The notes under the pieces were generated by a model. It worked only from the letters and a program-made list of their open reading frames with translations, searched no databases and was not told the DNA's origin. This document shows, in pieces, positions 1 through 15,250 of a DNA stretch of 64,000 nt. The DNA is taken from NCBI RefSeq assembly GCF_050947875.1, contig NC_134572.1:131966605-132030604 (forward strand), in the 5' to 3' direction. Position 1 is the stretch's first letter. Each line of letters starts with the position of its first letter. Source of the DNA: Dermacentor variabilis. Taxonomy: Eukaryota > Arthropoda > Arachnida > Ixodida > Ixodidae. The position numbers and the translations under genes were made by a program.

Positions 1-6516
<6,516 letters not shown>

Positions 6517-6520
6517 CTTG
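6517..6520. repeat. Target site duplication of element 1 (left)
   Basis: CTTG sits directly left of the left LTR and recurs as CTTG at 13344-13347 directly right of the right LTR. A 5-bp reading (ACTTG) is possible only if the LTR ended one base earlier. Element 2 shows an unambiguous 4-bp duplication, which favours 4 bp for this family. Confidence 0.85.
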
Positions 6521-7279
6521 TGTTTGGATCGGACCGCTGGTACGATCTGTTGGGAACTCGGCGCTGACGCCCGTGGTTGTACCTGGGTCGCAAGCCCCAA
6601 GGGTAGCGTTGGCCTGGCGGCCTGGGGTACAACTGGAAGCATCCGAAGGTCCCGGCAAAGCATGAGTCGACTGGTAACAACAAAACAACTTGTTTATTTT
6701 AACATCGCAAAGAGTTGGCGGTCAGGTTGACCGAAGTAGAGAGACGGGAGAGCACTTCACTCAACAGAAGAAATCGGAGCCCTCCTTTTGGCGTCCGGGG
6801 GCAGCTGTTTTTATACTCTCGCAGTTGAGGGCAAGAAGGAACCCCTCAAAAGACGAGCACGTGAATGTACAATGGGCTAATGGTGACGCACACTGTCGAA
6901 GCGCTGCCGTAGCACCATGTTGAGCACGATCTCGTAGCACCCTGTTGTAGCGATGCCGTAGCACCATGTCGAGCACGATCTCGTAGCACCCTGTTGTAGC
7001 GATGCCGTAGCACCATGTCGAGCATGATCTCGTAGCACCCTGTTGTAGCGCTGCCGGTCGGGCACAATGACTCCAATGAGAGGATGATCCCTGCTTTCGC
7101 AGCGCCTGGTTCTGGCACAATGACTGGAATGCGAGGGTGATCCTTTGCGGTCGCATCGCCGCAGTCGCGCCTGGAAACACCTGCCGATGAGCGTTGCGGC
7201 GACGACGATCGGGCCAAAATGTCTGCCGCCCCGCCGCAGTCGCGCCGGCAAAACCACGTGTCGCAGGCGAAACGCAACA
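6521..7279 (-). repeat. 3' LTR of element 1 (759 bp)
   Basis: On the plus strand it starts TGTTTGG and ends GCAACA, so the element-strand LTR is TGTTGC...CAAACA with short TGTT/AACA inverted ends. On the minus strand there is a TATAAAAA box (plus 6808-6815) and, about 110 bases downstream, an AATAAA signal (plus 6693-6698). U3 is therefore about 7279-6780, R about 6780-6675 and U5 about 6675-6521. U3 contains three 49-bp tandem units at 6909-7055. Boundaries are set by comparison with the right LTR. Confidence 0.95.
6693..6698 (-). terminator. LTR polyadenylation signal AATAAA (element 1, 3' LTR)
   Basis: TTTATT on the plus strand reads AATAAA in the element orientation. It lies about 110 bases after the LTR TATA box, as expected for the end of the R region. 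The genomic RNA probably ends about 15-30 bases further on, near 6670. Confidence 0.6.
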
Positions 7280-7292
7280 GACCGCCCCGCCG
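7280..7292 (-). promoter_or_regulatory. Polypurine-tract candidate of element 1
   Basis: Read on the element strand, the bases directly before the 3' LTR are CGGCGGGGCGGTC, then TGTTGC. The position fits the plus-strand primer of reverse transcription. The tract is G-rich but broken by pyrimidines, so it is a candidate only. The same bases precede the 3' LTR in element 2 (21850-21862). Confidence 0.45.
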
Positions 7293-7578
7293 GGGGAAGG
7301 AGATCCCGATGGACAGGGGACTGCATCCGCTGTCCGGAGGGATGTCGCTCGATGATGCTCATAACCGAAGTCGGGCGTCCCTCGACGTTTCTTGAGCGCA
7401 GCGCACAGAGAAGGCCTCGTTCTCTCGTTCAGGTTCGCACGGGACACTGCAAAGTGACTTCGGGAGAGTTCACATTTTTGTTCTCGTTCCCGGCAAGCGT
7501 TAGAACTACGCTGAAACTCAACCGCTCAGTCAGCAAGCACGGCACAACCCTCACTAAGCCCTGCCAGGCTCTTTCCCC

Positions 7579-7586
7579 TTTTTATA
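7579..7586 (-). promoter_or_regulatory. Internal TATA-like box between pol and 3' LTR
   Basis: TATAAAAA followed by GGGG on the minus strand lies in the untranslated part between the gag-pol stop and the 3' LTR. It is kept in element 2 (22150-22157). It could be an internal promoter, a remnant of an older LTR, or chance. No ATG-started frame of note follows it. Confidence 0.3.
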
Positions 7587-7763
7587 CCACTGCCTAGTTC
7601 CTTACAGTAGTCTAGCATCACTCAGAACGCGTCCACAAATTGAAAAATTGCACTAGAAAGCATATCATCACTTTGAAACACTAAACAAAAGCAATATGTT
7701 AAAAAAATTCTGCCTCAGGAAGAAAAACATCAGTAACAAACAATTTTGAGGCTGATTCCTACG

Positions 7764-10700
7764 TTAGGGGCTTCGACTTAAGCCATCGGCGTTACCGTTG
7801 AGACTCCCCTTTTTGTAACGCACCTCAAAGGAATATTGTTGTAAAGCGAGGCTCCAGCGCAGGAGGCGGCCATTTTTGGGAGAGATGGTCTGCAGCCATT
7901 GGAGAGGGCAGTGATCCGTCTCAATGATAAACCTCGAGCCGGCTAGATAGCATGACAATTTCTGAACGGCCCACACGAGACACGCACACTCTTTCTCGGT
8001 GGCGCTATACGCCTGCTCACGACTGGTCAGCTTACGACTAGCATACAGGACGGGGTGTTCTACTTCTCCATTTTCCCGTTGGCACAGTACAACGCCCATG
8101 CCTCGCTCACTAGCATCGCACTGAACAACGAACCCTTTTGTATAGTCTGGCGATCGTAGCACAGGCTGGCGTGTTAGGGCACTCTTTAGGGCGCTAAAAG
8201 CTCTTTCCTTTGTCTCGTCCCAGACGACTGTTTGAGGCTCTGTTTTTCTTAGAGCATCCGTCAGGGGAGCCGCGATATCAGAGTACCTAGGGATGTACCT
8301 CTGATAGTAGCCGGCGACACCCAAGAACGACCGAATATCGGTCTTGGTGCGCGGTTGCGGAAAGTCTCGCACAGCGGCCACTTTTATTTCAGAGGGGCGG
8401 CGACGACCCTGACCAATCACGTGACCGAGGTAGACAACCTCGGCCTGTGCTAACTGGCACTTAGGAGCCTTGACTGTCAAGCCCGCTTCGCGCAGGCGGG
8501 TTAGCACTGCCCGCAAGTGTGTCATATGCTCAGACCAGGATGCGGAGAATATCGCTACGTCGTCTAGATACGGTAAAGCGAATTCTTGCTGTCCCCGCAA
8601 CACTTTATCCATGAGGCTTGAAAAACAGTAGGGCGCGTTCTTCAAACCAAAACTCAGCACTTTAGGACGGAATGTTCCCATTGGTGAAATGAACGCCGCA
8701 TACCTACTAGCCTCTTCTGTAAGTGGAACCTGCCAATAACCCCTGACAAGATCTAGGGTGGAAATAAACTGAGCGCTACTAACTTTCTCAAGGCGCTCCT
8801 CGATGTTAGGGATCGGATAAATTTGATCTTTAGTGATGGAATTAAGCCTGCGGTAGTCGACGCAAGGACGAGGTTCCTTGCCCGGTACCTCAACTAAAAT
8901 CAAAGGGGAGGTATAATCACTCTCACCTGCCTCAATAACACCGAGCTGTAGCATTTTCTTTACCTCAGCCTCCATAATATCGCTCTGGCGGGGTGACACC
9001 CGATACGCCTTGGATCGTACTGGCTCTGGGGAGGTAAGTTCTATATCATGAGTAAGTACCGAAGTCCTACCAGGCCTCTCAGAGAACAGACCTTGAAACT
9101 CTTGTAATAGCTGGTGTAGTTCGGTTTTCTGCTCAGGCGACAGCGGTGCTTTACTGATAAGGTCACTAATGACTTGACCGGTGTCTTCCCTGTTCGTCAC
9201 TGAGCCTAGTCCTGGAAGCTCGACCGGAAGCTCTTCAGGAACGTTTACCATCATGCACACCACTGCTTCCCTTTGTCTATAAGGTTTGAGCAGATTACAG
9301 TGGTAAACTTGCTGTGCTTTCCGCTTTCCTGGCAGACTTACCACGTAGTTAACGTCCGACAGTTTCTGAACAATTCGTGCTGGGCCCTCCCACTGCACGT
9401 CTAGTTTGTTGTTTAGCGATGTGCGCAATATCATGGCTTCATCGCCCACCTCAAAACGACGGGCCCTGGCGGTCCGATCATAATAAACCTTGGCCCTCTG
9501 CTGGGCCTTTCTCATTGCTTCACCTGACAACTCCTGTGCCCTTCTTAAGCGTTCGAGGAGCTTAAGTACGTACTCCACCACGACTGGGTCGTCGCCCCTA
9601 CCTTCCCACGATTCTCGAAGCATGCGAAGCGGAGATCGAAGCGAGCGACCGTACACCAGTTCAGCTGGCGAAAACCCCGTAGCTGCATGCGGCGCGGTCC
9701 GTAAAGCAAACATCACCCCAGGCAGACACAGCTCCCAGTCAGTTCGATGTTCAAAACACAACGCTCTCAACACGCGCTTCATGACGGAGTGGAGCTTCTC
9801 AACGGAATTCGACTGTGGGTGGTACACTGAGCTGTGTAACAGCTTTACCCCACACCTTTCGAGAAAAGTTGTCGTCAAAGCGCTAGTAAACACTGTGCCC
9901 TGATCTGATTGGATTTCCGCAGGAAAACCAACTCGCGCAAATATGGACAGTAGTGCATTAACTATCTCAACTGAGCTGAGTTCTTTAAGCGGCACTGCTT
10001 CAGGGAACTTTGTCGCTGGGCAGATCACAGTCAAAATGTGTCTGTACCCCGTGGCTGTTACCGGCAGAGGTCCCACTGTATCAATAACGAGCCGTCTAAA
10101 AGGCTCCGTAATGATAGGTACCAATTTCAACGGCGCCCTCGATTTGTCCCCTGGTTTGCCCACCCGCTGACAAGTGTCACATGTCCTCACGAAATGGTCT
10201 GCGTCCCGAAAACACCCTGGCCAATAGTACTCTTGCAAGAGACGGTCCTTAGTTTTCTTAACTCCAAGGTGTCCGGACCACGAACCCCCGTGTGACAAGC
10301 GCAACAGATCCTGACGATAGCATTGAGGCACGATCAGCTGATCGAACTCCACTCCTCTGCGGTCTAGATACTTCCGGTACAGGACTCCACCTCTTTCCAC
10401 AAAACGCGCAGTTTTCCTGGCGATACCTTCTTTGACATTGCAGCGCACGTTTTCCAGGCTGTCATCCTTTTTTTGCTCGGCTATCAAAGCCGACCGGCTG
10501 ACTTTTAGCAACCTATCAAGTCCGTCTGACGTAGGCGCGATGAGCAAATCAGTAGATAGCTCTTCTAACTTTCCCGCGTCGGGCGTTTCCTCTCCAGTAT
10601 CTGGCGCCTTTAACGTTACAGACTCAAGTTTATTCAGTTCGGGCGTGCTCTGAATATCAGCTTGCTGCGCCTCTGACCCTTTTTCGTTGTTTGATAACGT

Positions 10701-12230
10701 CGGCCCCGCAACTACCGCCTTTGCAGCGAGCTCCCGAACCTTCGATCTGGTTAAGGCCAGAACACTAGCTTCACCAAACAAAAGCCCCTTCTCGCGCAGG
10801 AGGTGATCGGACCTGTTTGAAAATAGGTACGGGTACTGGGGTGGCAGCATAGATGACACTGCCGCCTCCGTCTCAAGCGCTCCGAAAGGTCCTTCAATAA
10901 GCACCTTTGCTACTGGCAGACACACGCTATGAGCTTCCACGGCTTGCTTGATCCATGCGCACTCGCCCGTGAACATATCGGGTTCTACGTAGGAGGGGTG
11001 AACTACATCCATCGTAGCTGCGGAATCGCGAAGCACTCGGCACTCTTTCCCGTTCACGAGGAGGTCTCGCATGTAAGGCTCGAGAAGCTTCATGTTCTCG
11101 TCAGTGCTGCCTATTGAAAAAAACACAACCTTTGGTGTTGTTTCCGGACACTGCGCCGAAAAGTGACCCGGCTTCTGGCACGTATAACAAACGCGCGCTC
11201 GCCTCATCTCGAACCGCTTTCTGCGTTTGGCTGCCGCCGTCTCTTTACGTCTGGTCGGACTGCTTTCACTCGCATCCGCACTACGCGTGTCCCCCTTTAA
11301 TCTCATGGGCGTGAACTTCGGCCTCTCAAACTTCGAGCCAAATTCACTCTTTTGACCGTCCTTAGCTCCGCGAGCTCGACGCGTCACAAACTCCTCGGCT
11401 AGCTCAGCGGCTTTAGCCACCGTACAAACGTCTGGCCTATCCAAGACCCAGTATCGCACGTTCTCCGGTAACCGACTATAAAACTGTTCTAGCCCGAAAC
11501 ACTGCAGAACTTTATCGTGGTCACCAAACGCTTTCTCTTCTTTGAGCCACTCCTGCATGTTCGACATAAGCCTATACGCAAACTCTGTATATGACTCACT
11601 TTTGCCTTTCTCATTTTCCCGAAACTTCCGACGGAACGCCTCCGCAGACAGCCGGTACTTTTTTAGCAGACTCGATTTTACTTTGTCGAAATCCTCTGCT
11701 TCCTCTCTATCCAAGCGAGCGACTACGTCGGCCGCCTCGCCGGGTAACAAAGTGAGCAAGCGCTGTGGCCACGTTTCCCGAGAGAACCCCTGCTTCTCGC
11801 ACGTTCGCTCAAAGTTAACCAGGAACAAACCAATGTCCTCTCCAAGCTTAAACGGCCGCATCAGGTCAGTCATTTTGAACAATACGCGTTCTCCTGCACC
11901 GTGTGCCTGACTTCCATTACGAGCGCGTTCCATCTCTACCTCAAGACGCTTCATTTCCAAAGCGTGTTGACGGTCACGCTCTTGTTTTTCTTTCTGTTCT
12001 TTAAGTTCGCGCTCTTGTTTTTCTTTTTGCTCTTTAAGTTCGCGCTCCTGTCTTTTTGCAGTCTCCCTCTCTTCAATGGTCTCAAGGCATTCCGACAGCT
12101 CGTCATCCTCAGCCTCTAACTCAAGAATAGCCTTTAGCAGTTCAGGTTTTCTTAGTTTGTCTGAGACATCCAGACCCAACTCTCTTGCAAGCTCCAACAA
12201 TTTCGGTTTGCGCAACGACTTCAAATCCAT
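7764..12230 (-). CDS. Gag-pol polyprotein, order gag-PR-IN-RT-RNase H (element 1)
   Basis: A single uninterrupted 1488-residue polyprotein for capsid formation, reverse transcription and integration of the retrotransposon. Residues 1-50 are a charged helical segment (LRKPKLLELARELGL) resembling a SAP-type motif. Residues 40-106 form a Glu/Lys-rich coiled coil, and 120-285 are a capsid or SCAN-like region. A CX2CX4HX4C zinc knuckle uses C348, C351, H356 and C361. A protease-like site DSAA begins at D402. Integrase has H647, H654, C684, C687, then D717, D776 and E811, and a GPY/F-like module near 928-985. RT spans about 1060-1260 with D1160 and YLDD at 1221-1224. RNase H carries D1372, E1412 or E1414, D1439 and D1482. 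Integrase lies before RT, unlike ordinary Ty3/gypsy and like the Gmr1-like clade. The ATG at 12230 is the first in frame and matches element 2. All expected catalytic residues are present apart from the unusual DSAA. Confidence 0.95.
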   Translation of the reverse strand: MDLKSLRKPKLLELARELGLDVSDKLRKPELLKAILELEAEDDELSECLETIEERETAKRQERELKEQKEKQERELKEQKEKQERDRQHALEMKRLEVEMERARNGSQAHGAGERVLFKMTDLMRPFKLGEDIGLFLVNFERTCEKQGFSRETWPQRLLTLLPGEAADVVARLDREEAEDFDKVKSSLLKKYRLSAEAFRRKFRENEKGKSESYTEFAYRLMSNMQEWLKEEKAFGDHDKVLQCFGLEQFYSRLPENVRYWVLDRPDVCTVAKAAELAEEFVTRRARGAKDGQKSEFGSKFERPKFTPMRLKGDTRSADASESSPTRRKETAAAKRRKRFEMRRARVCYTCQKPGHFSAQCPETTPKVVFFSIGSTDENMKLLEPYMRDLLVNGKECRVLRDSAATMDVVHPSYVEPDMFTGECAWIKQAVEAHSVCLPVAKVLIEGPFGALETEAAVSSMLPPQYPYLFSNRSDHLLREKGLLFGEASVLALTRSKVRELAAKAVVAGPTLSNNEKGSEAQQADIQSTPELNKLESVTLKAPDTGEETPDAGKLEELSTDLLIAPTSDGLDRLLKVSRSALIAEQKKDDSLENVRCNVKEGIARKTARFVERGGVLYRKYLDRRGVEFDQLIVPQCYRQDLLRLSHGGSWSGHLGVKKTKDRLLQEYYWPGCFRDADHFVRTCDTCQRVGKPGDKSRAPLKLVPIITEPFRRLVIDTVGPLPVTATGYRHILTVICPATKFPEAVPLKELSSVEIVNALLSIFARVGFPAEIQSDQGTVFTSALTTTFLERCGVKLLHSSVYHPQSNSVEKLHSVMKRVLRALCFEHRTDWELCLPGVMFALRTAPHAATGFSPAELVYGRSLRSPLRMLRESWEGRGDDPVVVEYVLKLLERLRRAQELSGEAMRKAQQRAKVYYDRTARARRFEVGDEAMILRTSLNNKLDVQWEGPARIVQKLSDVNYVVSLPGKRKAQQVYHCNLLKPYRQREAVVCMMVNVPEELPVELPGLGSVTNREDTGQVISDLISKAPLSPEQKTELHQLLQEFQGLFSERPGRTSVLTHDIELTSPEPVRSKAYRVSPRQSDIMEAEVKKMLQLGVIEAGESDYTSPLILVEVPGKEPRPCVDYRRLNSITKDQIYPIPNIEERLEKVSSAQFISTLDLVRGYWQVPLTEEASRYAAFISPMGTFRPKVLSFGLKNAPYCFSSLMDKVLRGQQEFALPYLDDVAIFSASWSEHMTHLRAVLTRLREAGLTVKAPKCQLAQAEVVYLGHVIGQGRRRPSEIKVAAVRDFPQPRTKTDIRSFLGVAGYYQRYIPRYSDIAAPLTDALRKTEPQTVVWDETKERAFSALKSALTRQPVLRSPDYTKGFVVQCDASERGMGVVLCQRENGEVEHPVLYASRKLTSREQAYSATEKECACLVWAVQKLSCYLAGSRFIIETDHCPLQWLQTISPKNGRLLRWSLALQQYSFEVRYKKGSLNGNADGLSRSP

Positions 12231-12584
12231 GGCTGCTCTGAATGCTGCTTTCTCTACTGCTTACTATTGTCTTGCCGCAAACTAACCCGGCAGCAACGAC
12301 AACCACAATTACCAGCTCTGTTTCTGACACTAACAAAAGCCTGGCAAAGCTCAGAAGAAGAAAGTCCCGCACTCACCAAACCTCGCAGTCAGGAGTTCCG
12401 CGCAGTCGTTCCGCTGCAGGCAACCAGTCGTCACACAGGGCTCGTTGCACTGCTCCCGGATCGTCGTTGAGCTGCTCAGCATACAGTCAACTGCATCTCT
12501 TCGCTGCTGGCCTCCGTTGTCGCGATCTCACCGCTGGCAGACAGTTGTTTGAAGTCGGAGGCGATCTCACCGCTGCCAACCAGA
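12231..12584 (-). other. 5' leader of element 1
   Basis: About 354 bases lie between the 5' LTR and the gag ATG. They include the tRNA-Leu-like primer region (12522-12590) and then unremarkable sequence. A 76-codon open frame overlaps the gag start but begins at GTG and is not called. Confidence 0.7.
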
Positions 12585-12590
12585 TGTTTG
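12522..12590 (-). promoter_or_regulatory. Primer-binding region with tandem tRNA-Leu-like repeats (element 1)
   Basis: On the element strand, two bases after the LTR end comes TGGTTGGCAGCGGTGAG. From memory, eukaryotic tRNA-Leu(AAG) genes end in CACCGCTGCCA plus CCA, whose complement is TGG then TGGCAGCGGTG. The match is 11 bases plus CCA with one extra base between them. The 39-bp unit that includes the last six LTR bases and this site (12552-12590) is followed by a partial second copy (12522-12551). Primer identity is inference. Confidence 0.55.
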
Positions 12591-13343
12591 GATCGGACCG
12601 CTGGTACGATCTGTTGGGAACTCGGCGCTGACGCCCGTGGTTGTACCTGGGTCGCAAGCCCCAAGGGTAGCGTTGGCCTGGCGGCCTGGGGTACAACTGG
12701 AAGCATCCGAAGGTCCCGGCAAAGCATGAGTCGACTGGTAACAACAAAACAACTTGTTTATTTTAACATCGCAAAGAGTTGGCGGTCAGGTTGACCGAAG
12801 TAGAGAGACGGGAGAGCACTTCACTCAACAGAAGAAATCGGAGCCCTCCTTTTGGCGTCCGGGGGCAGCTGTTTTTATACTCTCGCAGTTGAGGGCAAGA
12901 AGGAACCCCTCAAAAGACGAGCACGTGAATGTACAATGGGCTAATGGTGACGCACACTGTCGAAGCGCTGCCGTAGCACCATGTTGAGCACGATCTCGTA
13001 GCACCCTGTTGTAGCGATGCCGTAGCACCATGTCGAGCACGATCTCGTAGCACCCTGTTGTAGCGATGCCGTAGCACCATGTCGAGCACGATCTCGTAGC
13101 ACCCTGTTGTAGCGCTGCCGGTCGGGCACAATGACTCTAATGAGAGGATGATCCCTGCTTTCGCAGCGCCTGGTTCTGGCACAATGACTGGAATGCGAGG
13201 GTGATCCTTTGCGGTCGCATCGCCGCAGTCGCGCCTGGAAACACCTGCCGATGAGCGTTGCGGCGACGACGATCGGGCCAAAATGTCTGCCGCCCCGCCG
13301 CAGTCGCGCCGGCAAAACCACGTGTCGCAGGCGAAACGCAACA
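12585..13343 (-). repeat. 5' LTR of element 1 (759 bp)
   Basis: Same length as the left LTR, with two differences found. On the minus strand it carries the element promoter TATAAAAA (plus 12872-12879) and AATAAA (plus 12757-12762). Three 49-bp tandem units (12973-13119) lie in U3 upstream of the TATA box, where LTR enhancers usually sit. Transcription is expected to start about 12845 and run leftward. Confidence 0.95.
12872..12879 (-). promoter_or_regulatory. TATA box of element 1 5' LTR
   Basis: TATAAAAA on the minus strand, preceded by a GC-rich stretch (CAACTGCGAGAG) and followed about 110 bases later by AATAAA. This spacing defines a compact R region. Confidence 0.7.
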
Positions 13344-13347
13344 CTTG
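13344..13347. repeat. Target site duplication of element 1 (right)
   Basis: CTTG, matching 6517-6520. Confidence 0.85.
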
Positions 13348-15002
13348 CTGCATTCAAAATTTAGTTATCTCGCTGTTGAAGTTGGCCATTTGTGCAGCTA
13401 GTACCTCTGCATCATTCGGCCACTATTATCATCAACTATGCGACTCATAATTCGCGCAGTTTTTGCCTTGGCGAGAAGCCGTGAGCTGTTCAACGGGTTT
13501 CCCATGTATATCGGCCTCGTACCTGGCTGTCTCGTACACTGTTAATCATCCGTGTATCTCGGAAACCTGGCGGGTGGCAGCACGCAGGAGGTGTAACGGA
13601 GAAACGTTGAGTCTGACCGGCGTCAAGGCCGTGGGTCCACTAAATATGCAGCCAAATTAGAATCGCACGGCACGCGTTCTTGAACCACACACAACACCTG
13701 GCCCGTTTGGCTCACGGGGAGAGGCTAACCGCCACGTCACCGTATACAGAAACCACAATTAAAAAAAAAAACATGCCTTCGTACTAATACGGCATGAAGT
13801 ACCGCAGGTTTCAGTACGGCGCATCGGTGCCGCCCTTATAAATATGCGTGATTAATAGCTCCTCACTTTACCGAGACGCTTTGAACGGGCAGATGCACAT
13901 ATAGCCGCTGCGCGTCCTTCGTTATTGTATTCGACCGTAGTCCTCGCGCTGGCATTCTTTTTTATTTTCTTTCTCTCTCATACTTCCAGTCCTCACTGCA
14001 TTGTGCCAATTACTGCAGTTGCATATCAACGAGGCAGGTTCCGCTTTCGCTTCTTTCGAATGCAGTGTGCGAGACAACGGGCGCAGCGGCGCCCTGCAGG
14101 CAGACCTTGCCCGCACACGTGCGTGCCTGCGTATAGCGTGCCACTGGCTGGGACGGCAGCACAATGGGCGACGCTTGTGTCCGCGCAGTGCACAAGCCGA
14201 GAGCTCGACGTACGCGCCCGGTCGTCCGAGTACGTGACGGGGCCCGGTGATGACTTTGTCCGCCTTTCTTCGAAACGCACATGCGCGGAGGGGCGGCGGT
14301 ACTTTCTTTTTTCGATTCCAATTTCGACTCACGTTTATTAAGTCTAGTAATTTAGAACGAGAGAAGACGGCGACTTGATATAGGCTTTGAGCAAGGGCGC
14401 AAATGCTATGCCAAATATATAGTGAAAGAAATGTTTCTATGGAACAAGTGGTGTTCTTCTACGCGCTTTGAGAATAGCATAAGAAAAATTTTATTACTGA
14501 TTCATCGTGTCAACTGTAATAGCGAGCACATGAAAAAGCAACGAATTTGTCTTTTCTTTTTTACACTGCACACACACACACGTAACATAATAAGCGCATG
14601 CTTAGTTTCTTGAATCTGCAGGGTTGCCTTCAGTTTGATCTTGATGGAAACCCTGATCTTTGAAGCTTTTATGCTCAGATGATGAAACGTGTGGATCGCT
14701 GTACACAGGCTGTAAGGATCGTTGGAGCCTCTTGGCTCCTTCCATAGTCAACAAGATGATATGCGAGCTTGTGTTAGCAGAGAACGCCAGGCCCGCCTAA
14801 GCGAGAAGTATACACGACAAGGCACTGTCTGAGGAGAAGATTCGGCACAACCACGACCGAAGTTCTCCCCTATACGCACAAGGCATTTAAAGTGGCGCAG
14901 TGCTTTTTTGAAATAGGCTGCAGTGTGCGGCCGTCTGTGGCTGTCAGGGAATATTTCTCTATGCAGTAAAGCAATGAAGGGGGCTAGTTGGTGAACGTTA
15001 AC
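13348..15002. other. Non-coding stretch
   Basis: No supportable gene. A poly-A run lies near 13760-13770. A CG-rich patch spans 14010-14300, with several overlapping short open frames but no domain. A short CA tract lies near 14567-14580. TGAACGTT at 14992-14999 is half of the direct repeat flanking the foldback that follows. Confidence 0.55.
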
Positions 15003-15133
15003 GGTTATATTGCGCTCAGTTTTACAAACACGATATTAAGGAACGACAGGACGTGGACCGACGAAGCGCAATCGTCGGTCCACGTCCTGTCCTTCCTTAA
15101 TATCGTGTTTGTAAAACTGAGCGCAATATAACC
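15003..15133. mobile_element. 131-bp near-perfect foldback element
   Basis: Two 62-base arms (15003-15064 and 15072-15133) are inverted complements with one mismatch near 15044, separated by the 7-base loop AGCGCAA. The ends read GGTTATATTGCG...CGCAATATAACC. TGAACGTT flanks the structure at 14992-14999 and 15135-15142, with a few bases between, and may be an 8-bp target duplication. It has no coding capacity. It is probably a MITE or foldback transposon, and its transcript would form a long hairpin. Confidence 0.8.
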
Positions 15134-15164
15134 ATGAACGTTCTCTATGCAGGTGTGTGAGCAT

Positions 15165-15250
15165 AGAATGAGTTTCTTTTTCCTTCCCTTTCTTTCTTTC
15201 CCCTTTTCCAAGTGCAGGGTAGCCAACCGGGCGCGACCTGGGTTAAGCGC
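15165..15250 (+). repeat. LINE 3'-end fragment
   Basis: GCAGGGTAGCCAACCGGG followed by CCTGGGTTAA matches, in forward orientation, the terminal motif seen in other LINE tails in this window (51107-51160) and in reverse at 33400-33460 and 60820-60870. A pyrimidine-rich tract precedes it. Only the terminal portion remains. Confidence 0.5.

Larger units (their letters stand above)
6521..13343 (-). mobile_element. Complete Ty3-type LTR retrotransposon, Gmr1-like domain order (element 1)
   Basis: A 6823-bp element in minus orientation: 5' LTR 12585-13343, leader with tRNA-Leu-like primer region, one gag-pol frame 12230-7764, 3' untranslated part 7763-7280, and 3' LTR 6521-7279. It is flanked by CTTG on both sides. 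The two 759-bp LTRs differ at the two positions I could find (7025 T versus 13089 C; 7074 C versus 13138 T), which implies a young insertion. The polyprotein carries gag, protease, integrase, RT and RNase H in that order, and no envelope frame is visible. The inferred empty site reads GAATAACTTGCTGCATTC. Element 2 at 21069-27931 belongs to the same family. Confidence 0.95.

Noticed and set aside
6909..7055. Three regularly spaced 49-bp repeats, and the 47-bp repeats at 21567-21707, considered as a CRISPR-like array
   Set aside because: The units are directly contiguous with no spacers and lie in the U3 of LTRs in a eukaryotic genome.
6761..7447. 228-codon minus-strand open frame running from the 3' untranslated part of element 1 into its LTR, with a 243-codon counterpart in element 2 (21394-22125)
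   Set aside because: Both begin at GTG rather than ATG, the starts differ between copies because of an indel, the sequence follows U3 tandem repeats, and no domain is recognisable. Not called as an accessory or envelope gene.
9490..9903. Plus-strand open frames inside the gag-pol regions of both elements
   Set aside because: Antisense shadows of the intact polyproteins with no recognisable domain.
12142..12372. 76-codon frame upstream of and overlapping the gag start, with a hydrophobic stretch ELVIVVVVAAGLV
   Set aside because: Starts at GTG with no internal ATG. Its presence in both elements is explained by their overall near-identity.
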